From positions 485,903-549,902 of the forward strand of contig NZ_RHHQ01000007.1 of assembly GCF_003710825.1 (NCBI RefSeq): a DNA stretch of 64,000 bases, read 5' to 3'. Below the pieces are notes generated by a model. It was not told the DNA's origin, ran no database searches, and worked only from the letters and a program-made list of their open reading frames with translations. Of the stretch, positions 8,723 through 16,550 are shown one piece after another. Within the stretch, counting starts at the first letter, position 1. Every line of letters starts with the position of its first letter. The stretch comes from Brevibacillus fluminis. GTDB lineage: Bacteria > Bacillota > Bacilli > Brevibacillales > Brevibacillaceae. The position numbers and the translations under genes were made by a program.

Positions 8723-10990
8723 ATGGCGCAAGAATCCCTTTCGCTGTTTGCCGAAACCTATGTGCGCGGCCATGTTATCCAAGAAATTTTTTATAATGAA
8801 GAAAACTGGTACGGCGTGTTTCGGGTACGGGTGGAAGAGACCACCGAGCCGATCAAAGACAAGGAAACCGTTGTAGTCGGACACTTCCCTCGGCCGCATG
8901 AAGAAGAATTGTATACCTTTTACGGAGAGTGGAAGGTTCATCCTAAATTCGGCTCGCAATATATCGTGAGCCGGTACGAACGGGAAACACCGAAAACAAA
9001 GTCAGGCGTGGAACGCTATTTGGCGAGCGGCCTGTTTACCGGTATCGGAAAAAAGCTGGCCAAACGGATCGTGGAGCATTTGGGGGTGGACGCACTGAGC
9101 GTCATCGCAGATGACCCGGACCAGCTGCAAGCGATCCCGGGCATTTCGCCGACCCGGGCAAAGCTGATTTATGACTCTGTGCTGGAGCACCGTTCGCTGG
9201 AGAGGACAATGGTCTTTCTGTACGAATTCGGCATTGGCGTCCATTTGGCCCTGCGCATATATCAGACGTACAAGCTGGCGACAATGACGGTTCTGACCGA
9301 AACGCCGTATAAACTGATCGAGGATATTCAGGGAATCGGGTTCAAACGTGCAGATGAGATCGCGAGGGCAACCGGTGTGGCGGCATCTTCGCCGGAGCGA
9401 CTGCAGGCGGCAGCGATTTATATCATGCAGGAAGCGTCCTATGGGGAAGGGAACGTGTATTTGCCCATGAAGGATGTGTGCGAGCGGACGCTGCAATTGT
9501 TACAGGAAGCTGGGGGCCACACGTTTACCCGCGAAGAAGCGGAGGGCGCCCTTCAGGAGATGCACCTCGCACAAAAGCTGTACTACGATGATGATGACAA
9601 AATTTATCTTCCGTCGCTGTTCTTTGCGGAAATCGGATTTGCCAAACGCGTGCGCTACTATGCCGATCGGGAGCCGGAGACCGTTTTTCCCGCATCCGAA
9701 TTTTACAGTGCGCTCGGCAAGGTGGAGGATGAGCTGGGCATCACCCATGCACCCACGCAGCGTGAGGCAGTCGAAAAAGCGGTTTCCTCCGGCTTTATGC
9801 TGTTGACAGGCGGTCCGGGTACAGGGAAGACGACAGTCATTCGAGGGATATGTCGCGTGTTTTCACAGTTACACGGCATCTCCCTTGATTTGAAAAAATA
9901 CAATCAACATGAAAATCCGTTTCCGATTTTGTTGGTCGCACCGACAGGACGTGCCGCGAAGCGCATGACCGAGACCACGGGGCTACCCGCGATGACGATT
10001 CACCGCTTATTGGGGTGGAATGGGCAGCAATTCGAGCACGATCAAGAGCAACAGGTACGGGGGCGATTGCTCATCGTCGATGAAATGTCCATGGTTGACA
10101 TTTGGCTAGCCAATCAGCTGTTCCGCGCACTACCGGACGATATCCAGATCATTCTGGTTGGCGACCCGGATCAGCTGCCATCCGTCGGCCCGGGAAATGT
10201 GTTGCTCGATCTTTTGTCAGCTGATTTTTTACCGCGTGTTCAGCTTACCGATATTTACCGTCAGGCGGAAGAATCGTCCATCATCAGGCTCGCACATGAT
10301 ATTCGACAAGGAAAAGTGCCGGATGATTTGCTGACGTTTTTGCCAGATCGGCGGTTTTTCACAAGTTCGCCACAAGATGTCGTAAAAATTGTGAAACAAA
10401 TTTGCGCCGGGGCCGTAAAAAAAGGGTATACTGCGAAAGATATTCAGGTTTTGGCCCCGATGTACAAAGGTGTGGCAGGGGTCAACCAACTGAACGCAGA
10501 GCTGCAAGCCCTGTTTAATCCCGGTTCTGAGACAAAACGGGAGATAACGTTCGGGGAGACCGTATTCCGTACGGGAGACAAAGTGCTGCAATTGGTCAAC
10601 AACGCGGAGGAACATGTGTTCAACGGCGATATGGGCGAAATTGAAGCGATTTTCCGTCCGAATGAGAATGAGGAAAATGAAGAGCAGATGGTCATTTCCT
10701 TTGACGGGAGAGATGTTGTCTATCGGCGGTCGCAGTACCACCAGCTTACGCTCGCGTACTGCTGCTCCGTTCATAAATCGCAGGGTAGTGAATTCCCCAT
10801 TGTGATCATGCCATTCGTCCGGAATTATTTCCGGATGCTCCGCAGAAAGCTGGCGTATACCGGTATCACTCGGAGCAAATCGTTTCTGATTATGTGTGGT
10901 GATCAGGAAGCGTTTCGCATGGCGGTCGAAAACGATGACGAAGGTGTGCGCTACAGTCATTTGAATCAGCGCCTTCGTGTGAACAGCTGA
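8723..10990 (+). CDS. recD2: RecD2-family SF1B DNA helicase
   Basis: Stand-alone 5'-3' helicase (YrrC type) working outside RecBCD in fork repair and mismatch tolerance. The 755-aa protein has the RecD2 N-terminal extension (residues 1-180) with helix-hairpin-helix elements around GIGKKLAKRI and IPGISPTRAK, Walker A GGPGTGKTT near residue 365, motif II VDEMSMVD, motif III VGDPDQLPSVG, motif V SVHKSQGSEF and motif VI AYTGITRSK. ATG 8723 is eight bases after AAAGGAGG; TTG 8720 is directly adjacent. It begins the cluster that in B. subtilis continues yrrD to pbpI. Confidence 0.95.
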   Translation: MAQESLSLFAETYVRGHVIQEIFYNEENWYGVFRVRVEETTEPIKDKETVVVGHFPRPHEEELYTFYGEWKVHPKFGSQYIVSRYERETPKTKSGVERYLASGLFTGIGKKLAKRIVEHLGVDALSVIADDPDQLQAIPGISPTRAKLIYDSVLEHRSLERTMVFLYEFGIGVHLALRIYQTYKLATMTVLTETPYKLIEDIQGIGFKRADEIARATGVAASSPERLQAAAIYIMQEASYGEGNVYLPMKDVCERTLQLLQEAGGHTFTREEAEGALQEMHLAQKLYYDDDDKIYLPSLFFAEIGFAKRVRYYADREPETVFPASEFYSALGKVEDELGITHAPTQREAVEKAVSSGFMLLTGGPGTGKTTVIRGICRVFSQLHGISLDLKKYNQHENPFPILLVAPTGRAAKRMTETTGLPAMTIHRLLGWNGQQFEHDQEQQVRGRLLIVDEMSMVDIWLANQLFRALPDDIQIILVGDPDQLPSVGPGNVLLDLLSADFLPRVQLTDIYRQAEESSIIRLAHDIRQGKVPDDLLTFLPDRRFFTSSPQDVVKIVKQICAGAVKKGYTAKDIQVLAPMYKGVAGVNQLNAELQALFNPGSETKREITFGETVFRTGDKVLQLVNNAEEHVFNGDMGEIEAIFRPNENEENEEQMVISFDGRDVVYRRSQYHQLTLAYCCSVHKSQGSEFPIVIMPFVRNYFRMLRRKLAYTGITRSKSFLIMCGDQEAFRMAVENDDEGVRYSHLNQRLRVNS

Positions 10991-11063
10991 TGGTTGGAAC
11001 AGTTTGTTTCGAATGAGGAGTAGCCTCTTGCCTGATACTAAAAAGGCGGGAGGGATGTCCCTG

Positions 11064-11561
11064 ATGCGCAAAGCACTGGATGCTATAGGCCTGCCGATTC
11101 TTTCAGTTGCCAGCGGACGAGTGACAGGAATGGTCCGCGATATACTTTGTGACGCTTGCGGACGTACGCTGGGAGTCGTCATCAAAGAGGCGAACTGGAT
11201 GCACGATGGGATGTACATTCCGTTTCAAGCGATTCATTCAGTGGGCCAGGATTACCTGACCGTGCATGACGATTCGGCCCTTACTCCTCTGCATATGCTG
11301 CGAAACCTGGAAACGATCAGCCTGGTTACGGGAAAGTACAAGCTAAAAGGAAAAACAGTCGTGACCGATAAAGGGGAACGGCTGGGAACTATTGAAGATG
11401 TTTACTTCTCCATGAATTGGGAGAAGCTTGTAGGGTATGAATTATCGAACGGGTGGATAACGGATTTGACGGAGGGACGCAAACGTCTCGCCGCAAAAGA
11501 TGGTTGTATTATCGGGGATGAAACACTGATCGTACCCAATTCAATTCGTATCCAGGCGTAA
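11064..11561 (+). CDS. yrrD: PRC-barrel domain protein (YrrD-like)
   Basis: 165-aa protein with two PRC-barrel units, at about 8-70 (GLPILSVASGRVTGMVRDI) and 85-160 (GKTVVTDKGERLGTIEDVYFS). PRC-barrels bind RNA, membranes or protein partners; the function of YrrD is not established. Symbol is assigned on synteny (directly after recD2) and domain content. ATG 11064 is chosen because GGCGGGAGGG lies at optimal distance; ATG 11055 is too close to it. Confidence 0.8.
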   Translation: MRKALDAIGLPILSVASGRVTGMVRDILCDACGRTLGVVIKEANWMHDGMYIPFQAIHSVGQDYLTVHDDSALTPLHMLRNLETISLVTGKYKLKGKTVVTDKGERLGTIEDVYFSMNWEKLVGYELSNGWITDLTEGRKRLAAKDGCIIGDETLIVPNSIRIQA

Positions 11562-11583
11562 GAGGTGCAAGGAGGAGAGCGTC

Positions 11584-11781
11584 ATGCGAGTGATTTGCCC
11601 CAATTGTAATTCCAAAGATATCGGCAAAATTGGTACAAACCAGTACTATTGCTGGAACTGCTACGTGGAATTGAGCGTTGCGGGAGAACAGGTATCCTCG
11701 ATCTATCAGGTCGAAGAGGATGGTTCTCTGCAGTCGTTGAACGATTTGTTTTTTGAAGATCAGGTTTTGCCTGCCCAATAA
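11584..11781 (+). CDS. Small zinc-ribbon protein, 65 aa
   Basis: Two CxxC knuckles (CPNCNSKD near residues 5-12 and CWNC near 23-26) form a zinc ribbon, followed by an acidic tail. It begins 22 bp after the PRC-barrel gene behind AAGGAGGAG and is probably in the same operon. By position it may correspond to B. subtilis yrzR, but I cannot confirm the identity from sequence alone. Role unknown; such ribbons often bind RNA or nucleic-acid enzymes. Confidence 0.75.
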   Translation: MRVICPNCNSKDIGKIGTNQYYCWNCYVELSVAGEQVSSIYQVEEDGSLQSLNDLFFEDQVLPAQ

Positions 11782-11828
11782 AACAGCCATCGATCGTTTC
11801 GCCCAAAACGCTTTGAGGAGGAATGAAG

Positions 11829-12017
11829 ATGTCTCGACGCAATCTGTTAAGTGTACTGATCACAAGCGGTATCGTAGCCGCCATTGGCTATATGCTGATG
11901 CCGAAACGTCGCAATGGGTTTTCGTTGAACATCAATCGTTTGCCTCTGTCGCGCAAAAATATGATGAAAGCAGGTGCGATGCTCTTTCGTTCCTTGCGAA
12001 CAGCCGTAGCCAGATAA
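11829..12017 (+). CDS. Small membrane-anchored protein, 62 aa
   Basis: A short basic start (MSRRN) precedes one hydrophobic segment (about 5-22) and a basic, Leu/Met-rich tail. GAGGAGG ends seven bases before ATG 11829; ATG 11823 is too close. Position suggests the yrzQ slot of the B. subtilis cluster, but similarity cannot be judged at this size. A terminator follows immediately, supporting a real last gene of the recD2 operon. Function unknown. Confidence 0.65.
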   Translation: MSRRNLLSVLITSGIVAAIGYMLMPKRRNGFSLNINRLPLSRKNMMKAGAMLFRSLRTAVAR

Positions 12018-12021
12018 TCAA

Positions 12022-12057
12022 AAAAGCAGCTGTCCGATGCGGACGGCTGTTTTTTTG
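12022..12057 (+). terminator. Bidirectional-looking intrinsic terminator
   Basis: Stem GCAGC-T-GTCCG pairs with CGGAC-G-GCTGT around ATG, with A6 before and T7 after it. It ends the recD2-yrrD-small gene operon. Confidence 0.85.
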
Positions 12058-12350
12058 TACAGATAAGTTTCATTAAATTCTTATCCAGTATAAGTGCAAC
12101 CGCGGCTCCGCCAAAAAGCATGGCGTAGCCAGGTTTTCTAACATTGTGAAATAATTATTTTTTATAAAGGGAAATAAAGGAAAAATCCGTTTGGACAATT
12201 GAAAAATAAACAAAGGAAGCAACTTGCGACCTACATGATTTTTTATAAATAAGGTTCAGATAAATCATAATAAAATCTATTCGCAAAGTATTCAAATAAA
12301 TTTGAAAGCGTTGTAAATTTATGGTCAATACCGGTTAGGGGGTATCATCC
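12058..12350. other. AT-rich intergenic region before the OppA-like gene
   Basis: About 290 bp without a credible gene. It is clearly AT-richer than its surroundings, with several -10-like hexamers, so one start site cannot be assigned. Apart from the cre-like site near 12302, I see nothing else in it. Confidence 0.5.
12302..12316. promoter_or_regulatory. Possible CcpA (cre-like) operator
   Basis: TGAAAGCGTTGTAAA differs from the cre pattern WTGNAANCGNWNNCW at one conserved position. It lies 35 bp before the oppA-like start. Carbon control of peptide uptake would be sensible, but a single near-match is weak evidence. Confidence 0.3.
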
Positions 12351-14009
12351 ATGAGAAAGAACGCTTTTGTATTATTGAGCTCCATCGCCTTAGCTTCCGC
12401 CGCGATGGCAGGCTGTGCGGGCAATCAGACACAAGAAACCGCACAACCATCCACAACAAACCAAGGGGCGACTGCTCCATCGGCTGCAAAAACAGACAGT
12501 GGCAAGCCGAAGCTGTTCCGCATCGCCATTACGTCAGAACCTTCCACGGCTGATCCGGCGATTGCCGAGGACAATCAGTCCAATATGATGGTGACCTCGA
12601 CGTTTGCCGGTTTGACTCGAATCGGTGAAGACGACAAACCGCATGAGGAAGTGGCCGAAAAAATCGACGTATCGCCCGATGGCTTAACCTATACGTTTCA
12701 TCTGCGCGACTCCCAATGGAGCAACGGTGATCCGGTGACGGCTCATGATTTTGAATTCGCGTGGAAACGGGCGCTTGCACCAGAGACAGCATCCAATTAT
12801 GCGTACCAGCTCTACTATATCAAAGGCGGGGAAGCCTACAACACGAAAAAAGGAAAAGTGGAGGATGTCGGCGTGAAAGCGCTCGATGACAAGACATTGG
12901 AAGTGAAGCTGGCGAATCCGACGCCGTTCTTCCTAGAACTGACGGCTTTCATGACCTATATGCCCGTCAATGAGAAGGTGGCCAAAGCCAATCCGAAATG
13001 GGCGCTTGAGGCGGCGACGCATGTCGGCAACGGACCATACAAACTGACCGATTGGCAGCACAAGAGCAAAATTGAGTTTACGAAAAACGACACCTATTGG
13101 GATAAAGACAACGTCAAAATGGATAAAATCGATGTCAGCATGATCGAGGACGAAAACACTGCTTTGTCCATGTTTGATAATGGCGAATTGGATTGGGATG
13201 GCGCTCCTTACAACACTATTCCGCTTGATGCAATGCCATCGCTCAAAGATTCTGGCAAGGTGAAAATCAAACCAATCGCCACCTCGTACTGGTACAAATT
13301 CAACACGGAAAAAGCTCCATTCAACAATGCCAAGATCCGAAAAGCATTCGCTTATGCGATTGACCGCAAAAGCTTGATCGACAATGTCACGCAAGCCGAT
13401 CAAATGCCAGCGATGGGACTTTTTCCGCCATCGATGGCAGTGAAGCCTGACGGATATTTCAAAGACAACGATGTCGAGACCGCCAAGCAATTGTTGGCAG
13501 AAGGAATGAAGGAGCTCGGCATCACCAAGCTGCCGCCAATCACGATTTCGCACAATGCAGGGGACGGACACAAAAAGATTGCGGAAGCGATTCAGGGTCA
13601 ATGGAAAAAAGCGCTCGGGGTCGATACTAAAATCGAGAGCCAGGAATTCAAGGTATACTTGGAAACGTTGCACCAAGGAACATACCAAGTCGGCCGCATT
13701 GGCTGGATTCCCGACTTCAACGACGCGATTAATTATGCCGAAGTGTTCAAGGATAAAAACGGCGGTAACAACGATACGCGCTGGGAAAATCCAAGATACA
13801 AAGAGCTGGTCAACCAAGCCGGCAAAGAGTCTGATCCTGAGAAACGCAAAGCGCTATTCGCGGAGGCCGAGCAAATCATAATGGATGAAATGCCGTTTAT
13901 CCCGATCTATTACTATACGCGCGCATGGGTCGAAGCGGACAATGTGGCTCACGGCATTTACCAAGATCCGCTTGGCAACAGCGATTTGAAATGGGTCGAT
14001 ATGAAGTGA
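12351..14009 (+). CDS. Oligopeptide-binding lipoprotein (OppA family, SBP family 5)
   Basis: Extracellular peptide-binding protein of 552 aa, anchored by lipidation at the cysteine of the lipobox AMAGC (Cys22). A low-complexity Gln/Thr/Ala linker follows. Family signatures include EPSTADPA, FHLRDSQWSNGDPVTAHDFEFAWKR (split here: HLRDSQWSNGDPVTAHDF) and FRKAFAYAIDR-like KIRKAFAYAIDR. The usual oppBCDF permease and ATPase genes are absent: the gene stands alone between an AT-rich leader and a terminator, so it must feed a transporter encoded elsewhere. Confidence 0.9.
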   Translation: MRKNAFVLLSSIALASAAMAGCAGNQTQETAQPSTTNQGATAPSAAKTDSGKPKLFRIAITSEPSTADPAIAEDNQSNMMVTSTFAGLTRIGEDDKPHEEVAEKIDVSPDGLTYTFHLRDSQWSNGDPVTAHDFEFAWKRALAPETASNYAYQLYYIKGGEAYNTKKGKVEDVGVKALDDKTLEVKLANPTPFFLELTAFMTYMPVNEKVAKANPKWALEAATHVGNGPYKLTDWQHKSKIEFTKNDTYWDKDNVKMDKIDVSMIEDENTALSMFDNGELDWDGAPYNTIPLDAMPSLKDSGKVKIKPIATSYWYKFNTEKAPFNNAKIRKAFAYAIDRKSLIDNVTQADQMPAMGLFPPSMAVKPDGYFKDNDVETAKQLLAEGMKELGITKLPPITISHNAGDGHKKIAEAIQGQWKKALGVDTKIESQEFKVYLETLHQGTYQVGRIGWIPDFNDAINYAEVFKDKNGGNNDTRWENPRYKELVNQAGKESDPEKRKALFAEAEQIIMDEMPFIPIYYYTRAWVEADNVAHGIYQDPLGNSDLKWVDMK

Positions 14010-14015
14010 TGAAAG

Positions 14016-14046
14016 AAAAACCCGTCTGGCTGCCCAGACGGGTTTT
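14016..14046 (+). terminator. Bidirectional intrinsic terminator between oppA-like and terC
   Basis: Perfect stem AAAACCCGTCTGG/CCAGACGGGTTTT with a three-base loop. A and T runs on both sides let it serve both convergent genes. Confidence 0.85.
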
Positions 14047-14067
14047 CACGTTTGCTTTGTGGAGTCA

Positions 14068-14775
14068 TTACATCGCGCTGCGCTCATCAACTTCATGCGC
14101 ATCGGCTTGCGCCGGCTGTGGACGGCGTCGACCAAACCAGAGGACACCGGCGATCACGACCAGGATGATGCCCCATTTGATCACTGGGTTTTCGCCAACA
14201 TACGGCTTCACCAAGGCTTCGCTCGTAATCATGCTGCCTGCCGTATAGGCGAGCACAGCAGCCCCAATGTAAATCGTCGATGGGAACCGTTCCATCAGCT
14301 TCAACACGAAGCTGCTTCCCCACACCATCAGCGGCACGCTGATGACCAGGCCGGTAATGACCAGCCCAAAGCTTCCATGAGCGGCACCGGCGACGGCGAG
14401 CACATTGTCGATGCCCATGACCGTATCCGCCACGACGATGGTGCGAATCGCCGCCATCAGGCTAGTGCCGGCTTTCATGCCACTCCCGTGTGCTTCTTTG
14501 TCTTCCTGCAGCAGCCTGTAGGCGATCCAGATCAGCATCAAGCCGCCTGCGACCAAAAGACCAGGTATTTTGAGCAAATACACAACCGCAAGCGTCGCCA
14601 GCGCACGGATGATGATCGCGCCGACCGTCCCGTACACGATTGCCTTTTTCTGCTGTTCTTTCGGCAAGTTGCGCGCGGCCATGCCAATGACAATTGCATT
14701 GTCGCCGGCCAGCACCAAATCGATCACAACGATGGCCAATAGCGCGGAGAAAAAATCAAGTGACAACCATTCCAT
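14068..14775 (-). CDS. TerC-family integral membrane protein, probable Mn(II) exporter
   Basis: 235-aa membrane protein with about seven hydrophobic segments. The two TerC repeats each carry acidic motifs: LAGDNAIVIGMA near residue 26 and DTVMGIDNVLAVAGA near 115. B. subtilis relatives (YceF, YkoY) are linked to manganese export, partly during metalation of exoenzymes. Here a yybP-ykoY manganese riboswitch directly precedes the gene, which strongly supports that role. ATG 14775 follows AGAGGAGATGGGAG; the longer in-frame start at 14868 lies inside the riboswitch terminator and is rejected. Confidence 0.9.
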   Translation of the reverse strand: MEWLSLDFFSALLAIVVIDLVLAGDNAIVIGMAARNLPKEQQKKAIVYGTVGAIIIRALATLAVVYLLKIPGLLVAGGLMLIWIAYRLLQEDKEAHGSGMKAGTSLMAAIRTIVVADTVMGIDNVLAVAGAAHGSFGLVITGLVISVPLMVWGSSFVLKLMERFPSTIYIGAAVLAYTAGSMITSEALVKPYVGENPVIKWGIILVVIAGVLWFGRRRPQPAQADAHEVDERSAM

Positions 14776-14820
14776 ACTCCCATCTCCTCTTTCTTCTTTT
14801 TTTCTCACGCAAGGCCGAAA

Positions 14821-14860
14821 AACAAAAACGACCTCGCCAAGGCTTGGCAAAGGTCGTTTT
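14821..14860 (-). terminator. Second terminator of the manganese riboswitch leader
   Basis: On the minus strand ACGACCT-GCC pairs with GGC-AGGTCGT around a central AAGGCTT-like loop, followed by TTTTTGTTT. It lies between the first riboswitch terminator and the terC ribosome site. Its 5' arm contains GACCTTTGCC, a near copy of the first terminator's 5' arm, which allows alternative pairing (see findings). Confidence 0.75.
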
Positions 14861-14866
14861 TTACGC

Positions 14867-14900
14867 AAAAAAGACCTTTACCGTAAATGGCAAAGGTCTT
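14867..14900 (-). terminator. First terminator of the manganese riboswitch leader
   Basis: AAGACCTTTGCC pairs with GGTAAAGGTCTT, followed by T6. The 5' arm CCTTTG is also the 3' strand of the aptamer basal helix, so metal binding and termination are mutually exclusive. Confidence 0.85.
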
Positions 14901-14990
14901 GCTTACAACGTGTCCGTTGTCTGTACAACCGGGGAATGTGATTCCCGTAATGACGACTGTACAGTCCAGCTACTCCCCTTTGGAGGTGAA
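14885..14990 (-). promoter_or_regulatory. yybP-ykoY manganese riboswitch aptamer
   Basis: The minus strand carries the class hallmarks in order: CAAAGGGGAGTAGC at the start of P1, CAGTCGTCATTACGG at the first metal-binding loop, a hairpin, then CCGG..GACAACGGACACGTTG and GTAAGCAAGACCTTTGCC. The 5' CAAAGG and 3' CCTTTG close the basal helix. It sits 23 bp past a consensus promoter and before a TerC gene, its best-known gene partner. Mn(II) binding is expected to turn expression on. Confidence 0.9.
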
Positions 14991-15002
14991 TCATATAAGC
15001 TG

Positions 15003-15031
15003 ATTCTAATCTGTTGATGGCTGGTTGTCAA
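15003..15031 (-). promoter_or_regulatory. Sigma-A promoter of the terC leader
   Basis: On the minus strand TTGACA (15026-15031) and TAGAAT (15003-15008) are separated by 17 bases. Transcription would begin about 10 bases before the aptamer. Confidence 0.85.
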
Positions 15032-15099
15032 TAGGTGTACATGTTTCTTTTTGGCACTGCACATGCTAGTGAAGATGAAAGAATAGGAGGGATTCGGGC

Positions 15100-16164
15100 A
15101 TGGAAACTGTGCGGCAATCCCGCTTCGTGCAGATCGCGGTCAATGTGATACTTGTTCTCGTCATTCTGAGCCTGCTATGGTTTCTACGGCCGATCTGGAC
15201 CAAGGCTTGGCATATTATCGAGGAAATTCTCGTTCCGTTTTTATTCGGCATTTTGATTGCGTATCTGCTTCACCCGATCGTCTGCATGCTTGAGCGGCGA
15301 AGGGTACCGCGTATGGTGGCCGTGCTGCTGATCTATCTGTCGTTTGTGCTTGTCGTCGTGATTGCATGCGTCAATGCGATCCCGGTGTTCACCAAACAGC
15401 TGATCGAGCTGTCAGACGATATTCCCCGGCTGACCAATTGGTACCACTCGTGGCTGCAGGAGTGGGAATATCACAAATATTTTTTGCCGCAAAGCATCTC
15501 CAATGGGGTGGACCGTGTAATCGTCCAATCGCAGGAGAAAATGGCGGCAGGGATCGGGCAAATCGTCAACAATGCGAAAAGCACGATCGGGAAGCTGCTT
15601 GCATATGCCGTGATTCCGTTTATCGCGTTTTATTTGCTCAAAGATATGAAGTCGATACATGAGGGCGGCATGCTGATCATCCCACGGCGCTTCCGCAAAC
15701 ACGCACAGGCATTGCTGCGCGATGTGAATGACTCGCTGGGCAAATATTTGCACGGGCAAATGGTCGTAGCTTTGATCGTCGGGGCGTGCGCCTATTTGGC
15801 TTATTGGCTAGTGGATATGCCGTATCCGTTTGTGCTTGCTTCATTCGTCTGCCTGACGAACATTATTCCGTACATCGGGCCGATCATTGGGGCGGCACCT
15901 GCGCTTGTCATCGCGTTTACCATCTCGACGAAAACGGTGCTGGTCGTCCTGGCCGTCAACTTGGTCATCCAGGTGCTGGAAGGCAACATCATTTCGCCCA
16001 ACATCGTCGGACGTTCGCTTCATTTGCACCCGCTCCTGATTATCCTTGCCTTGCTCACTGGGGAGGCGATCGGCGGGGTTGTCGGGCTGATTGTCGCGTT
16101 GCCCGTGCTGGCCATCCTGAAGGTCGTTATCAGCAGAATCGCCCTGATCATGCGCGAAGATTGA
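15100..16164 (+). CDS. yrrI: AI-2E family transporter (YrrI-like)
   Basis: 354-aa polytopic membrane protein. Hydrophobic segments lie at about 11-30, 45-65, 70-92, 160-176 and then a cluster at 215-345, typical of the AI-2E (UPF0118) family. Signature region: LTNIIPYIGPIIGAAPA near 248-264 and EGNIISPNIVGRSLHLHPL near 288-306. Family members export autoinducer-2 or, in some bacteria, exchange Na+ for H+; the substrate here is unknown. Synteny with alaS supports yrrI. AGGAGGG precedes the ATG. The stop overlaps the alaS promoter. Confidence 0.88.
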   Translation: METVRQSRFVQIAVNVILVLVILSLLWFLRPIWTKAWHIIEEILVPFLFGILIAYLLHPIVCMLERRRVPRMVAVLLIYLSFVLVVVIACVNAIPVFTKQLIELSDDIPRLTNWYHSWLQEWEYHKYFLPQSISNGVDRVIVQSQEKMAAGIGQIVNNAKSTIGKLLAYAVIPFIAFYLLKDMKSIHEGGMLIIPRRFRKHAQALLRDVNDSLGKYLHGQMVVALIVGACAYLAYWLVDMPYPFVLASFVCLTNIIPYIGPIIGAAPALVIAFTISTKTVLVVLAVNLVIQVLEGNIISPNIVGRSLHLHPLLIILALLTGEAIGGVVGLIVALPVLAILKVVISRIALIMRED

Positions 16165-16189
16165 CATCGTTGCAGGAAAAATCTATAAT
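16161..16189 (+). promoter_or_regulatory. Consensus sigma-A promoter of the alaS T-box leader
   Basis: TTGACA and TATAAT are exact matches with a 17-base spacer. The -35 box overlaps the yrrI stop codon. Confidence 0.9.
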
Positions 16190-16217
16190 ATGAATGAAAT
16201 ACCATTCCATCAAAATG

Positions 16218-16473
16218 GAATAGTGATCGATGAAGGATCGAGTAGGCAGCAGACCTTTTCCAGAGAGAGCGCCCCCTGGCTGTAAGGGTGTTCAAAAGAA
16301 GAGTTGCCGAAGGCTAATCCGAAGACTGGGAAAAAACCAGCGGCCAGACGCCGTTATCGTCTCTGAAAGCGACAGTTTTGCTACGACGCGTATGTGCGCC
16401 ACAGCGAATCTGTAAGCAGGGTGGTACCGCGAGAAAACAGTTCTCGTCCCTGAGGGGATGAGGGCTTTTTTTT
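16218..16473 (+). promoter_or_regulatory. T-box riboswitch, alanine type, upstream of alaS
   Basis: The T-box core AGGGTGGTACCGCG is at 16418-16431. Upstream is a stem I region with AGAGAG, and GAAGGCTAATCC near 16309-16320, where GCT followed by A is the likely alanine specifier. A terminator follows: CTCGTCCC (16443-16450) pairs with GGGATGAG (16455-16462), then GGC and T8. Uncharged tRNA-Ala would pair with the TGG bulge and prevent termination. Confidence 0.93.
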
Positions 16474-16550
16474 ATTCCTTCGAAAAGCGTTTCGGCGATG
16501 CGCTAACGGTTTACGCAGGAAGGTTTTCAAATTTTTCAGGGGGTTTGGTA

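Noticed and set aside
14059..14742. 227-codon plus-strand frame opposite terC
   Set aside because: His/Asp/Gln-rich antisense of a membrane protein; overlaps a convergent terminator.
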